From Herbaspirillum rhizosphaerae (lineage in GTDB: Bacteria > Pseudomonadota > Gammaproteobacteria > Burkholderiales > Burkholderiaceae_D): a stretch of DNA of 64,000 bases. The notes beneath the pieces were generated by a model. That model had not been told where the DNA came from. It was given only the letters and a program-made list of their open reading frames with translations, and did not search any database. The stretch lies in assembly GCF_001189965.1 (NCBI RefSeq), contig NZ_LFLU01000004.1:1-64000 (forward strand), given 5' to 3'. A program made the position numbers and the translations under genes. Below are positions 43,784-55,681 of the stretch, piece by piece. Within the stretch, counting starts at the first letter, position 1; each line of letters opens with the position of its first letter.

Positions 43784-46111
43784 ATGGCGCGATTTACCAT
43801 TGCAGCATCGCCATTCTTCCCTCCCATCGTGATACGCACGCCCTTCCTCACCCTGCCCCGCCTTGTCGCGGGAGTCGCACTGGCTGCCTTGCTCATACAA
43901 TCGGCCATGTCTGCCGAGAACATCGACACCGCCATCAAGGAACCCGCCGCCAAGCCGCGCCCACGGATCGGCCTGGTGCTGTCCGGTGGCGGCGCGCGCG
44001 GCTATGCCCATCTGGGCGTACTGCAATATCTGGAAAAGCTGCACATCCCGGTGGATTACATTGCCGCCACCAGCATGGGCGCGCTGGTCGGCGGCCTTTA
44101 CGCCAGCGGCATCTCGGCGGAAGAACTGGAACACCGCCTGGCGCAAACCAACCTCAGCGACATCGCCTTCGACCGCAACGAACGCGCCAAACTGCCGCAG
44201 TCGCAACGCGAGGATGATTTCCAGTATCCGATATCGGTTGCCGTGGGTTACGACGACGGCAAGCTGAAGCTGGCGCCCGGTCTCGTGCAAGGCAACAACC
44301 TCCTGACGCTGCTGCAAAACTGGACCGCGCAATTACCCGGCAATATTTCCTTCGACCGCCTGCCGATTCCATTCCGCGCCGTCGCCACCGACCTCGGCAG
44401 GGGCACCGCCGTGATTCTCGACCACGGCTCGCTGCCGCGCGCGATGCGGGCCAGCATGGCCGTCCCGGGACTCTTTGCGCCGTATCAGATCGACGGCCGC
44501 ACGCTGGTCGACGGCGGCCTGGTCAGCAACCTGCCGGTGCAGGAGGCGCGCGACATGGGCGCCGACATCATCATCGCCGTCAACATCGCCACGCCGCTGC
44601 AGGATCCAGCCAACCTGCAATCGCCGACGGCCGTGGCGCAACAGATGGTCGGCATCCTGATCCAGCAAAACGTCAAATCGCAGAAAGCATTGCTCGGCAA
44701 AAACGACATCCTGATCGAACCTGAACTGACCGGCATGTCCTTCACCGATTTTGCGCGCGGCCGGGACGGCGTCAATGCCGGCTGGGATGCCGCCCAGGCG
44801 CAAAGCCGGCGGCTGACCGAACTGTCGCTGCCGCCGGAACAATGGCAAGCCTATCTGGCGACGCGCCACACCGACATGGCGCTGGCCAAAGGCACGCGCG
44901 TCGACACCATTGAAATCAAGACCACCGGCCGCATTCCGGCCGCCTACGTGCGCAACCGCCTGAGCGTCAAGGAAGGCGACGTCTACGACGCCGACCAGAT
45001 CAACCAGCAGTTATCGCAACTCTCGACCAACGGCGACTTCAATGCATTGACGCAGGAAATGGTAAGCAAGGACGGTAAGAACGTCTTGCTGATCGACGCC
45101 GAAGAAAAATCCTGGGGTCCGCAATATCTGCTGTTCGGCCTGGGCATCTCCAACACCTTCGACGGTCGCGGCAGCGTCAACCTGCAAATCGGCCATCGCT
45201 ATCCCTGGATGAATCAAAGTGGACTGGAGTGGCGCAACGACCTTGTCCTGGGCAACAAGCGCGCGAGCCTGCACAGCGAGTTGCGCCAGCCGGTCTTCGG
45301 CGCTTCGGGCCTGTACGTTTCGCCCTATGTCGATATCGGCCGCCGTTATGTCGATGTTTATCCGGACGGCAGCGACGCCAAGGCGTCGCCCATCACCCAA
45401 TATCGCATCGATACTGCTATTGCCGGCGTCGACCTCGGCATGCCGCTGGACCGCCTGGGAGACCTGCGGCTGGGCGTCAGCTATCAGCACACCAAGTACA
45501 CGCCGACCTATAACGTCTCTCTGGACAGCTTCGGATCGCTGTTCAATGCCAGCCAGTCCAGCCAGCCGGTGGCGCGTGCACGCCTGACGATCGACCAGCT
45601 CGACGACCCGCTGTTCCCGCGCAAGGGCTACTACATCTATTCGGAAGTCAATCGCGGTTTCGGCAATGTAGACAATCGCTACAGCGACGCGCAACTCAAG
45701 ACGCTATGGGCCTTCAGCCGGGACCGCAACACGTTTAACGTCGCTGTGGAAGCCGCCAGCACCCTGTCCAGCAACAATGCGGGGCCAGGATTTTTCCTCG
45801 GGGGATTTCAACGCCTGTCGGCGTATGCCTCGGACCAGTTCTACGGCAATTATCTGCTGTACAGCCGCCTGACTTATCTGCGCGACCTGACCGACTACAG
45901 CCTGCTCGGTCTGCGCAACCCGGTGCTGGGCACCAGCCTGGAAGCCGGCAATGTCTGGCAGACGCGCGACGCTTTCGGCGACGGCCCGTACAAGAAAAGC
46001 CTGAGCCTTTTCCTGGGAGGGAACAGCCCTGTCGGCCCGGTCTATTTCGGGGCCGCGCTCGGCCAGCAAGGCGTGTGGAATTTGTATCTGCAACTGGGCC
46101 GCGTGTTCTGA
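43784..46111 (+). CDS. Patatin-like phospholipase with outer-membrane barrel (PlpD-like)
   Basis: About 775 residues: a signal peptide, an N-terminal patatin domain, a POTRA-like segment (about 390-460) and a C-terminal beta-barrel of the BamA/Omp85 type ending in an aromatic YLQLGRVF. This is the type Vd autotransporter plan. The oxyanion strip GGGARG and the dyad motif DGGLVSNLP are intact. The nucleophile elbow reads ATSMG, where the consensus G-x-S-x-G has Gly in the first place. The true start is uncertain: ATG at 43784, or a GTG at 43829 that would give a cleaner signal peptide. Confidence 0.87.
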   Translation: MARFTIAASPFFPPIVIRTPFLTLPRLVAGVALAALLIQSAMSAENIDTAIKEPAAKPRPRIGLVLSGGGARGYAHLGVLQYLEKLHIPVDYIAATSMGALVGGLYASGISAEELEHRLAQTNLSDIAFDRNERAKLPQSQREDDFQYPISVAVGYDDGKLKLAPGLVQGNNLLTLLQNWTAQLPGNISFDRLPIPFRAVATDLGRGTAVILDHGSLPRAMRASMAVPGLFAPYQIDGRTLVDGGLVSNLPVQEARDMGADIIIAVNIATPLQDPANLQSPTAVAQQMVGILIQQNVKSQKALLGKNDILIEPELTGMSFTDFARGRDGVNAGWDAAQAQSRRLTELSLPPEQWQAYLATRHTDMALAKGTRVDTIEIKTTGRIPAAYVRNRLSVKEGDVYDADQINQQLSQLSTNGDFNALTQEMVSKDGKNVLLIDAEEKSWGPQYLLFGLGISNTFDGRGSVNLQIGHRYPWMNQSGLEWRNDLVLGNKRASLHSELRQPVFGASGLYVSPYVDIGRRYVDVYPDGSDAKASPITQYRIDTAIAGVDLGMPLDRLGDLRLGVSYQHTKYTPTYNVSLDSFGSLFNASQSSQPVARARLTIDQLDDPLFPRKGYYIYSEVNRGFGNVDNRYSDAQLKTLWAFSRDRNTFNVAVEAASTLSSNNAGPGFFLGGFQRLSAYASDQFYGNYLLYSRLTYLRDLTDYSLLGLRNPVLGTSLEAGNVWQTRDAFGDGPYKKSLSLFLGGNSPVGPVYFGAALGQQGVWNLYLQLGRVF

Positions 46112-46135
46112 GCGGAAGCTGAGGCGACGCCCGAA

Positions 46136-46963
46136 TTACGCGTCGTCGTTTTTTTCTTCCGCGACTGCACCACGCATGCGCTTGCGCTCCGGCATCGGGG
46201 GAAAACCGAAAAACGCCAGCACGCTGTTGGCGACCTGATCGCGGTCGTTGTCGACGCAGATCATGTGGTAGCTGTTTTCCAGCACCACGGTGCGGGCATC
46301 GGGTATCGTCGCCTGCAGATATTCCGCCGAGCGCAGGCTGGTCAGTTCATCTTCGCGTGCATGCACGATCAGCGTCGGCGCCTTGATGTTCTTTGCGCCG
46401 GCGCTCACCCATTTCCGCAAACGGTCGACCTGACGAATGCAGGCCATCGGCACCCAGCGATAATGGAAATTGTCGCCGCGCTCGAACTTGGCTTTCACCA
46501 CGGCGCGCACCAGCGTGTTCTTGATGCCGAACGGTTCGCCCTCTTCCACCTTCATGCGCGAAGCAACGCCGGGAATCAGGTAGAACAAGGGCCGCAGGCC
46601 GGCATACCAGGGCGTCGACCAGCCGTCGATATAGATAGGCGGCGCCAGCGTGACCAGCTTGCCCTGCTGCGCCGTGTGACCGACGCGCTCGCACACCGCC
46701 AGCGCCAGCAACGCGCCCATGCACATGCCCATGACATGCAATTGCTCGTACTGAGGCTGCAATTCGCGGTACTGCGCAACGACCATATCCATCCATTGCT
46801 CGGCGCGGATCGGGATGAGGTCCTCAGGCCTGGTGCCGTGTCCGGGCAAGGTCACGGCATGGGTATCGGCGCCAGCTTTTTGCAGGATCCTGTGCATCGA
46901 TCCCAGATCGTATTGCGTGCCGCCCAGCCCGTGAATCAGCATCACGCCAACCTTGGCAGTCAT
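46136..46963 (-). CDS. Alpha/beta hydrolase
   Basis: A 275-residue hydrolase like bacterial carboxylesterase/monoacylglycerol lipase. The oxyanion motif HGLGG is near residue 12, and GMCMGA stands at the elbow, that is a Cys in the place of the usual nucleophile Ser (G-x-C-x-G). The acid is in VHAREDELTS and the His in NSYHMICVD. Cys nucleophiles occur in dienelactone hydrolases and rarely in esterases. Its start overlaps the MASE1 gene stop by four bases, so the two proteins are made together. Confidence 0.82.
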   Translation of the reverse strand: MTAKVGVMLIHGLGGTQYDLGSMHRILQKAGADTHAVTLPGHGTRPEDLIPIRAEQWMDMVVAQYRELQPQYEQLHVMGMCMGALLALAVCERVGHTAQQGKLVTLAPPIYIDGWSTPWYAGLRPLFYLIPGVASRMKVEEGEPFGIKNTLVRAVVKAKFERGDNFHYRWVPMACIRQVDRLRKWVSAGAKNIKAPTLIVHAREDELTSLRSAEYLQATIPDARTVVLENSYHMICVDNDRDQVANSVLAFFGFPPMPERKRMRGAVAEEKNDDA

Positions 46964-48264
46964 TTTGCACTCCGGCCCTGTGCGAGATCGGCTGCATCGA
47001 AATGCCAGGCGCCCGCGACCATGACCAGACTGCCGTCCGGATCGCGCAGGCTGCGGCTCATGTCGGTCGCCCCGACGATGCGTCCATCGGCCAGCAACAG
47101 GCGGAACGGCATGTCTTCCCGCACATCGTCGCCATCATCGCCGTCGCTGTGTTGATCTTCCAGCCAGCGCTGGCGCAGGCGATGCTGATCCAGCGGGTGC
47201 ACCAGCCTGAGCGCGTCATCCAGTGTCGAGAGCTGCTCCGGCGACAGGCCCAGCAGGCTCTGCGCGTCGCCGCTCCAGGCGATGGTTTTCTTTTCGGGGT
47301 TGATGCTATAGACCAGTTGGCGGCTCACCGTCAGCGCCAGTTCGACCTCATTCTTCCAGCGCGCCACCTCTTCATGCAACTGTTCGCGCGTGGTCTTCAG
47401 GGCGCTTATCAGCAACGACAGCAGCGAAGCCACCGCCAGGTAGACCTGCAATTCGAGCAAGGCATTGCTGGAATTCAGTCGGACCAGTTCGACGAAAGGC
47501 CCGCGCCCCAGCGAATTGTAGACAAAGGCCATCAGCGACAATACCGCCACCGACAAGGCGCCGCCGCGACCGCCCCACAGCAGGGCGACCAGCGCGATGA
47601 AGAACAACGGCAGATAGGTCGAGGAAAAATCGATATCGAAGATGATGCGGTCAAGATCGCTGTCGAAGGCGATGTAAGCAGTTGCAATCACCGCGATGAA
47701 GGCCGCCAGTCCCAGCAGAAATTCGGTTCGTGCAATACCGCCAGAACGCGTCGCGCGGAACTGCGACCAGCTCGCCAGCACCGGCGTCATGATCAGCATG
47801 CCGACCAGATCGGACATCGCCCAGACACGCAGGGTCGGCCAGAACGGCGTTCCTTGCGTCGTCACGAACCAGGCCGCGCCGAAGATCCCGCTGACCACGC
47901 TGGCGCCGACGCCGACCATCAGCAGGCCGCGAACGAAGTACAAGCCCTCCATCGGGAAAGGCGCGCGCCTGACCAGCCACACCGCGACCGCGGCAACGCC
48001 GATTTCGTCGAGGCAGAACAAGGCCATGCGCCAGAGTTCGCGATGCTCCAGCCAGCCCAGCAGAATCTGCGCCGCGAACAACAGCACCAGCAGCGGAAAC
48101 CAGCGCGCCGTCGGCGTCAGCAGCAAGGCGCTGACCGTGATCCCGGCCGGCAGCCAGATGTATCCCGTCGCGACGAAAGAGCCGTTCAATGCATGCGACA
48201 CATAGCCGAACACGAAGTACAGTGCAGCCCACAACAAAGGTGCGACGAGATTGTTTGATTTCAC
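46960..48264 (-). CDS. MASE1-PAS membrane sensor without an output domain
   Basis: A 434-residue protein. Residues 1-300 hold about eight membrane helices of the MASE1 sensory type (WLPAGITVSALLLTP, MSDLVGMLIMTPVL). Then come a short coiled coil (about 295-315) and one PAS domain (about 315-425: SINPEKKTIAWSGDAQSLLG...GRIVGATDMSRSLRD). MASE1 is nearly always joined to a GGDEF, EAL or histidine kinase domain; none is here, and the next gene starts inside the stop codon. It may signal through a separate partner. Confidence 0.83.
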   Translation of the reverse strand: MKSNNLVAPLLWAALYFVFGYVSHALNGSFVATGYIWLPAGITVSALLLTPTARWFPLLVLLFAAQILLGWLEHRELWRMALFCLDEIGVAAVAVWLVRRAPFPMEGLYFVRGLLMVGVGASVVSGIFGAAWFVTTQGTPFWPTLRVWAMSDLVGMLIMTPVLASWSQFRATRSGGIARTEFLLGLAAFIAVIATAYIAFDSDLDRIIFDIDFSSTYLPLFFIALVALLWGGRGGALSVAVLSLMAFVYNSLGRGPFVELVRLNSSNALLELQVYLAVASLLSLLISALKTTREQLHEEVARWKNEVELALTVSRQLVYSINPEKKTIAWSGDAQSLLGLSPEQLSTLDDALRLVHPLDQHRLRQRWLEDQHSDGDDGDDVREDMPFRLLLADGRIVGATDMSRSLRDPDGSLVMVAGAWHFDAADLAQGRSAK

Positions 48265-48474
48265 GATGGGTTCCCCGGAGACGCGGCATGCTGTTGCCCG
48301 CCGGGACGTTCCCGGGCAAGCGGATGCGGCATTTTAGCAGGCGACCGGAGCATTCCGGATGCCGGAAAAAAACAACCCGCAGGCCTCGACGGCGATGCAG
48401 GTCGTTCTTTAAAAACAGCGAGGTGCGAGATCTATGCGGCTTTCCGAAGAAAACGGGCAAGATCGCCCACTCGC

Positions 48475-49362
48475 TCAGCCGGTGATGCGCAGCGAATAGT
48501 CGATCGCCTGGATGTCCTTGGTAAGACTGCCGACGGAGATGCGGTCCACGCCGGTCTCGGCAATCGCACGCACGGTTTCCATGTTGATGCCGCCCGATGC
48601 TTCCAGTACGGCGCGGCGCGCCGTGATCATGACGGCTTCGCGCATCATGTCCAGCGTGAAGTTGTCCAGCAGGATGGAGGTCGCGCCGGCAGCCAGGGCT
48701 TCGCCCAGTTCGTCGATGCTTTCCACTTCGACCTGGATGGTGACACCTGCGTTGAGCTTGATGGCGGCAGTGACTGCCGCCGTGATGCCGCCGGCTGCGG
48801 CGATGTGGTTTTCCTTGATCAGGATGCCGTCGTACAGCGCCAGGCGCTGGTTCATGCCGCCGCCCACGCGCACCGCGTACTTCTGCGCCAGGCGCAAGCC
48901 CGGCAAGGTTTTGCGGGTATCGAGGATGCGTGCACGGGTGTCGCGGATCAGGTCGACATAACGGCGCGTCGCGGTCGACACGCCGGACAAGAGTTGCAGG
49001 AAATTCAAGGCGCCGCGTTCTGCCGTGAGCAAGGCGCGTGCCGGACCTTCGATGCGGCAGACTTCATCGTTGGCTTGCATGAGATCGCCTTCGCCGAACT
49101 TCCACTCGACGCGCAGACGCGGATCCAGGCGCGCCATGACGGCTTCAAACCAGGGTGCACCGCACAGCACGGCTTGCTCGCGCACGATGACGCGCGCCTT
49201 GACGTGTTCGTTCTCCGGCACCAGCTTGCCGGTGTGATCGCCGTTGCCGACATCTTCGGCGATGGCCAGATTGACGTTGGCGTCGAACGCCGCCGACAAG
49301 GCCGGATCGAAAGGCGCAAACGGATTGCGCAGGTTGCTGGTGCTGCTGACGGTGAGACTCAT
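48475..49362 (-). CDS. nadC: Nicotinate-nucleotide pyrophosphorylase (carboxylating)
   Basis: NadC joins quinolinate and PRPP to give nicotinate mononucleotide and CO2. The conserved Arg/Lys sites are in [26 protein letters not shown] and ILIKENH, and the end has [18 protein letters not shown]. The length is 295 residues from the ATG at 49362, which overlaps the nadA stop by four bases. The frame is open further upstream through nadA in another phase; that is noncoding. Confidence 0.95.
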   Translation of the reverse strand: MSLTVSSTSNLRNPFAPFDPALSAAFDANVNLAIAEDVGNGDHTGKLVPENEHVKARVIVREQAVLCGAPWFEAVMARLDPRLRVEWKFGEGDLMQANDEVCRIEGPARALLTAERGALNFLQLLSGVSTATRRYVDLIRDTRARILDTRKTLPGLRLAQKYAVRVGGGMNQRLALYDGILIKENHIAAAGGITAAVTAAIKLNAGVTIQVEVESIDELGEALAAGATSILLDNFTLDMMREAVMITARRAVLEASGGINMETVRAIAETGVDRISVGSLTKDIQAIDYSLRITG

Positions 49363-50498
49363 GCTGGGCCGATTCCTGCAAACAGTTTTTGTTCGTTTTC
49401 CAATGCGCCGGTGGCGCGCACATTGGCTTTCTTCTGCGCCGCAAAGTCCAGCATGCGGTCGATGCATACCACGGCCTTCTTGCCGATAACGGGATCGACG
49501 TGGATTTCGTTGCTGCCGGTTTCCAATACCTGCAACAGGTTTTGCAAACCGTTCATGGCCATCCAGGGGCAATGCGCGCAGCTCTTGCAGGTGGCGCTGT
49601 TGCCGGCGGTCGGCGCATCGATGAACATCTTGCCCGGCGCGGCCATGCGCATCTTGTGCAGGATGCCGTTGTCGGTGGCGACGATGAATTCCTTCGCATC
49701 CGAAGACTGCACGGCAGCGATCAGTTGCGAGGTCGAGCCAATCACGTCGGCTTGCGCGACGACGGCTTCGGGCGACTCCGGATGAACCAGGATCAGCGCC
49801 TTGGGATATTCCTTGCGCAGCAGCTCCAGCTCGACGCCCTTGAACTCGTCGTGCACCAGGCAGGAGCCCTGCCACAGCAGCATGTCGGCGCCGGTTTGTT
49901 TCTGGATATAACCGCCCAGATGCTTGTCGGGCGCCCACAGGATTTTCTTGCCCTGCTCATGCAGGTGCTTGACGATGTCGAGACCGATCGACGATGTCAC
50001 CATCCAGTCGGCGCGCGCTTTGACGGCGGCGCTGGTGTTGGCGTAGACCACCACGGTGCGGTCCGGGTTGGCATCGCAAAATGCGGTGAACTCGTCGGTC
50101 GGACAGCCCAGATCGAGCGAGCATGTCGCGTCGAGATCGGGCATGAGGATGCGTTTTTCGGGGCTCAGGATCTTGGCGGTTTCGCCCATGAAGCGCACGC
50201 CGGCAACCACCAGCGTCTGCGCCGCGTGACTGCGGCCGAAGCGCGCCATTTCCAGCGAATCGGAGACGCAGCCGCCGGTTTCTTCGGCGAGGTCTTGCAG
50301 GTCTCCATCCACGTAGTAATGGGCCACCAGCACCGCGTTCTTTTCCTTCAGCAATTGCCTGATGCGCGCCTTCAGTGCCTGGCGTTCATCTGCCGTCGGC
50401 GTGGCCGGAACCTTGGCCCACGCGTTGGCGGTGCAGCTGCTGCCTGTCTCCATCTGCGGCCGTTCAAATTCGACGACCTTCATTGCGGTTGCTTGCAT
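49359..50498 (-). CDS. nadA: Quinolinate synthase A
   Basis: NadA condenses iminoaspartate with dihydroxyacetone phosphate to quinolinate, using a 4Fe-4S cluster held by three cysteines. The substrate and cluster regions [35 protein letters not shown] and [12 protein letters not shown] are present. The length is 379 residues; an internal ATG at codon 6 is an alternative start. It is coupled to nadC, while nadB lies 6 kb away on the other strand. Confidence 0.95.
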   Translation of the reverse strand: MQATAMKVVEFERPQMETGSSCTANAWAKVPATPTADERQALKARIRQLLKEKNAVLVAHYYVDGDLQDLAEETGGCVSDSLEMARFGRSHAAQTLVVAGVRFMGETAKILSPEKRILMPDLDATCSLDLGCPTDEFTAFCDANPDRTVVVYANTSAAVKARADWMVTSSIGLDIVKHLHEQGKKILWAPDKHLGGYIQKQTGADMLLWQGSCLVHDEFKGVELELLRKEYPKALILVHPESPEAVVAQADVIGSTSQLIAAVQSSDAKEFIVATDNGILHKMRMAAPGKMFIDAPTAGNSATCKSCAHCPWMAMNGLQNLLQVLETGSNEIHVDPVIGKKAVVCIDRMLDFAAQKKANVRATGALENEQKLFAGIGPA

Positions 50499-50532
50499 GG
50501 CTTTTGTGTGGCGCCGAAGCGCCTGAAAAGAT

Positions 50533-52131
50533 TTACTGAATGCCCTGGCTGGCCAGATAGTCTTCGTAGCTGCCCTGGAAGTCGACGATCTCGTTTTCCT
50601 TCACTTCCAGAACGCGCGTCGCCAGCGACGAAACGAATTCACGGTCGTGCGACACGAAGATCAGTGTGCCGGCATATTTATCAAGCGCGATGTTGAGCGA
50701 CTCGATCGATTCCATATCCATATGGTTGGTCGGTTCGTCCATCAGCAGGACGTTATGGCGGCCCAGCATCAGCTTGCCGTACATCATGCGCCCCTTTTCA
50801 CCGCCGGACAGTACATTGACCGATTTCTTGACGTCATCGCCGGAGAACAGCAGACGGCCGAGAATCGAGCGTACCGCCTGATCGTCGTCGCCTTCCTGGG
50901 TCCATTGGCCCATCCAGTCGGTCAGGGTCTCGCCCTTGGCGAATTCTTCGGTCGGATCCTGCGGCATGTAGCCGACGTTGGCGTTTTCCGCCCATTTGAC
51001 CAGGCCGCTGTCCGGTTGCAGGCCGGCGATGTCGCCGCCGATGCTGCGCAACAGCGTGGTCTTGCCGACGCCGTTGGCGCCGATGATGGCGATGCGCTCG
51101 CCGGCTTCAACCATGATGCTGAAGTTCTTGAAAATCGGACGGTCGTAGGTCTTGCTGATGCCTTGCGTTTCCACAGCCAGACGATGCAGCTTCTTCTCGC
51201 CGTCGAAACGGACGAAAGGATTGGCGCGGCTCGACGGCTTGATGTCTTCGACCTTGATCTTGTCGATCTGCTTGGCGCGCGATGTGGCCTGGCGCGCCTT
51301 GGATTTGTTGGCCGAGAAGCGGCGCACGAAGTCTTGCAGCTCGGCGACTTTTTCCTTGGCCTTGGCGTTGACCGACAATTGCTGCGCACGCGCTTGCGAG
51401 GACGCCAGCATGTATTCGTCGTAGTTGCCCGGATAGACCTTCAGCGTGCCGTAGTCCATGTCGGCCATATGCGTACAGACCTGGTTCAGGAAGTGGCGAT
51501 CATGGGAAATGATGATCATGGTGGAGTTGCGCTCGTTGAGCATGTCTTCCAGCCAGCGGATGGTGTTAATGTCGAGGTTATTGGTCGGTTCGTCGAGCAG
51601 CAGGATGTCCGGGTTCGAGAACAGCGCCTGCGCCAGCAAGACGCGCAGCTTCCAGCCCGGCGCGACGTTGCTCATCGGGCCCTGGTGCTGTTCGATCGCG
51701 ACGCCCACACCCAGCAACAACTCGCCGGCGCGCGCTTCGGCGGTGTAGCCGTCGTATTCGGCAAACTTGGCTTCCAGGTCGGCGGCCTTCATGTAGTCGT
51801 CGTCGGTGGCTTCCGGATTGGCGTAAATCGCATCGCGCTCGGCCATTGCGGCCCACATCTCGGTATGCCCCATCATCACGACATCCAGCACGCGCATTTC
51901 TTCATACGCAAATTGATCCTGGCGCAGCTTGCCCAGACGCTCGTTGGTATCCAGGCTGACATTGCCGGCTGACGCCTCGAGATCGCCGCCGAGGATTTTC
52001 ATGAACGTCGACTTGCCGCAACCGTTGGCGCCGATCAGGCCGTAGCGGTTGCCGTCGCCGAACTTGACGGAAATGTTTTCAAACAGCGGCTTCGGGCCGA
52101 ACTGCATGGTGATGTTTGCTGTGGATAACAC
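50533..52131 (-). CDS. ybiT: ABC-F family ATPase (YbiT-like)
   Basis: A 532-residue soluble protein with two ABC ATPase domains and no membrane part, acting on ribosomes as ABC-F factors do. The Walker A motifs are GANGCGKST (about 35-43) and GANGVGKTT (about 355), the signature motifs are in the [17 protein letters not shown] and [14 protein letters not shown] stretches, and the two Walker B ends are [11 protein letters not shown] and [11 protein letters not shown]. Length and the linker with [17 protein letters not shown] fit YbiT rather than EttA or Uup. The first signature motif is degenerate (SNVAPG for LSGGQ), as is known for this branch. Confidence 0.9.
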   Translation of the reverse strand: MLSTANITMQFGPKPLFENISVKFGDGNRYGLIGANGCGKSTFMKILGGDLEASAGNVSLDTNERLGKLRQDQFAYEEMRVLDVVMMGHTEMWAAMAERDAIYANPEATDDDYMKAADLEAKFAEYDGYTAEARAGELLLGVGVAIEQHQGPMSNVAPGWKLRVLLAQALFSNPDILLLDEPTNNLDINTIRWLEDMLNERNSTMIIISHDRHFLNQVCTHMADMDYGTLKVYPGNYDEYMLASSQARAQQLSVNAKAKEKVAELQDFVRRFSANKSKARQATSRAKQIDKIKVEDIKPSSRANPFVRFDGEKKLHRLAVETQGISKTYDRPIFKNFSIMVEAGERIAIIGANGVGKTTLLRSIGGDIAGLQPDSGLVKWAENANVGYMPQDPTEEFAKGETLTDWMGQWTQEGDDDQAVRSILGRLLFSGDDVKKSVNVLSGGEKGRMMYGKLMLGRHNVLLMDEPTNHMDMESIESLNIALDKYAGTLIFVSHDREFVSSLATRVLEVKENEIVDFQGSYEDYLASQGIQ

Positions 52132-52315
52132 TGAAAAAAGCCTTTACGTATGGAAATTGCCTGAAGCCAGGTGTAAACGCGTGATTTTACCATTGCGGGC
52201 CAAGTCCCGCGTGACTCTGCCTCACTGCCGTGCCGCGCGGAAATGGTTTTGAATTATTTGCGCGCAGCCGGGCTCTAAGAGTTTCGGTAACAAATGAACA
52301 ACAAACGGACAATCC

Positions 52316-52898
52316 ATGATCATGACGACAACACGATCGCCGGCCAAAAGCTGGCGCCATGCTCTTGCCGCAGCCGCCCTGGCCTGCGGCGCACTGGCCG
52401 CAGCCGGCGCCAGCCGGGCCGCCTACAACATCTGGACCAGCGAATACACCTTCGCGCGCGCCGACCTGCAGACTGCCATCGCTACCCAGTTTCCGCGCAA
52501 GCTGCGCTATATGGAGATGTTCGACGTCAACCTGAGCAATCCGCGCCTGAGCCTGAACGAAAAGACCAATCGTCTGATCACCACCGTCGACGCCCAGATC
52601 GACAACAAGCTGCTGATGAACAAACCCGTGACCGGCACGCTGGCCATGAGCAGCGCGCTCAAGTACGATCCCGCCGCGCGCGCCGTCAAACTGGATGCGC
52701 CGGCGGTGGAGAAAGTCGACATCGCCGGCGTTCCGGCGCAATACGCGCCGCAATTGAACGCCATCGGCAATGCCGCTGCGGAACAGGTGCTCAAGGATTA
52801 CCCGATCTACACCTTCAAGCCGGAGCAGTTGGAAATGAACGGCAAACGTTTCGAACCCGGCGCCATCACGGTCCTGAGCGACGGCGTCAAGGTGGAAA

Positions 52899-52912
<14 letters not shown>
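52316..52912 (+). CDS. DUF1439 family exported protein
   Basis: A 198-residue protein with a signal peptide (about 1-36) and the DUF1439 (YceB-like) fold, a lipid-binding tubular beta structure by relation to the family. It has the blocks YTFARADLQTAIATQFP and KRFEPGAITVLSDGVKVEI. There is no Cys at the cleavage site, so unlike YceB it is not a lipoprotein. The function is unknown. A second ATG two codons on is possible. Its end overlaps that of ldcA by 14 bases, tail to tail. Confidence 0.8.
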
Positions 52913-54450
<1,538 letters not shown>

Positions 54451-54473
54451 TCAGTTATGCAGTCAGCGATGCT

Positions 54474-54920
54474 TCAGTCCGCCGTCACTTCGGCCCAGCA
54501 ATTGGGCGTCTCGTGCAGCACCAGTTTTTGCAGATGCAAGCCCGTGCCGTAAGCGTCTTTGTAGGCAGCATTGAGGATATCGAACGCGGTGCGCGCCAGG
54601 TTTTCCACAGTCGGAATACGATCAATCACGACGGTCTTGTGATCCGGCAGGCTGGCCAGGAAGTCGCGCACCGGCTTGTCTTTTTCATACACCAGGAAAG
54701 CGTGGTCCCAGACATCGACCAGATACTGCTTGGCCAGTGTCTTGATGTCGGAGAAATCCATGATCATGCCGTTGTCGGAGCTGCCTTCGACTTCGATGAC
54801 CTTGCCCACCAGCGTGATCTCCAGCGTATAGCGATGGCCGTGCAGATTGCGGCACTGGCTCTTGTGGTCGGGGATGCGGTGGCCTGCATCGAATTCGAGT
54901 TTACGTGTAATGGTCAGCAT
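54474..54920 (-). CDS. queD: 6-carboxytetrahydropterin synthase QueD
   Basis: QueD makes 6-carboxytetrahydropterin from dihydroneopterin triphosphate, an early step of queuosine synthesis. The zinc ligands are His14, His27 and His29, with catalytic Cys23 (FDAGHRIPDHKSQCRNLHGH). The late PTVENLA and LHETPNCWAEV are family blocks. The length is 148 residues. It lies 125 bases after queE on the same strand. Confidence 0.94.
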   Translation of the reverse strand: MLTITRKLEFDAGHRIPDHKSQCRNLHGHRYTLEITLVGKVIEVEGSSDNGMIMDFSDIKTLAKQYLVDVWDHAFLVYEKDKPVRDFLASLPDHKTVVIDRIPTVENLARTAFDILNAAYKDAYGTGLHLQKLVLHETPNCWAEVTAD

Positions 54921-55045
54921 GAACGCTCGGTAATGTTGAAAACGGGGTCAGATTGTAAACAAACGCATGGCGCGACGGCGCCGCCGTCGGCTATAGCGGG
55001 TATACGTTTGCAGTGTAAGCCAATGTGCAGCGACAAATGATGCAA

Positions 55046-55681
55046 TCAGGGAATCTGCAGCAACTTGTGGGTCTGGATGCTCAGCTTCCACCTGGGATTG
55101 CTCTTCACCAGTTCGATCGCCAGCTTGGTATTGCGCGCGGCGTCGGGGCCATCCATCGGTTGCAGCAGGAAGTGTTCAAAGTCCAGTTGTTCATAATCGG
55201 ACAACACCTGCGCCTGCTGCGGAATGACGACCTTGAGTTCGCTGCCCTTGAACACCTTCAGCTCGGAACCCATCTTCGGGCTCACGCAGATCCAGTCGAC
55301 GCCCGGCGGAACCGGGATCGTGCCGTTGGTTTCAATCGCGATCTCGAAACCGACTGCATGCATGCTCGTAATCAGCGCTTCGTCCAGCTGCAGCAGAGGC
55401 TCGCCGCCGGTGAACACCACATATTTGCTGGCGGCATACGTCGCCGGCCAGAGATTGTCGATGGTCTGCGCGAGCGCATCGCTGGTCTTGAACTTGCCGC
55501 CGCCCTCGCCGTCCGTACCGACAAAATCGGTATCGCAGAACTGGCAGATCGCCTTGCTGCGATCTTCCTCGCGGCCGGTCCACAGGTTGCAGCCGCTGAA
55601 ACGGCAAAACACCGCCGGGCGGCCGGCATGCGTACCCTCGCCTTGCAAGGTATAGAAAATTTCTTTGATGCTGTAAGTCAC
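55046..55681 (-). CDS. queE: 7-carboxy-7-deazaguanine synthase QueE
   Basis: QueE is a radical SAM enzyme that turns 6-carboxytetrahydropterin into 7-carboxy-7-deazaguanine. The cluster cysteines are Cys31, Cys46 and Cys49: the spacing C-x14-C-x2-C replaces the usual C-x3-C-x2-C. This variant is known from the crystallised Burkholderia multivorans QueE. FTGGEPLLQ follows as the SAM-binding GGE motif. The length is 211 residues. queC and queF are not in the window. Confidence 0.94.
   Translation of the reverse strand: MTYSIKEIFYTLQGEGTHAGRPAVFCRFSGCNLWTGREEDRSKAICQFCDTDFVGTDGEGGGKFKTSDALAQTIDNLWPATYAASKYVVFTGGEPLLQLDEALITSMHAVGFEIAIETNGTIPVPPGVDWICVSPKMGSELKVFKGSELKVVIPQQAQVLSDYEQLDFEHFLLQPMDGPDAARNTKLAIELVKSNPRWKLSIQTHKLLQIP

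Noticed and set aside
49363-49938. An in-frame upstream extension of nadC
   Set aside because: It runs through nadA, which is a clear gene in another frame; the ATG at 49362 gives the normal nadC length and overlaps the nadA stop.
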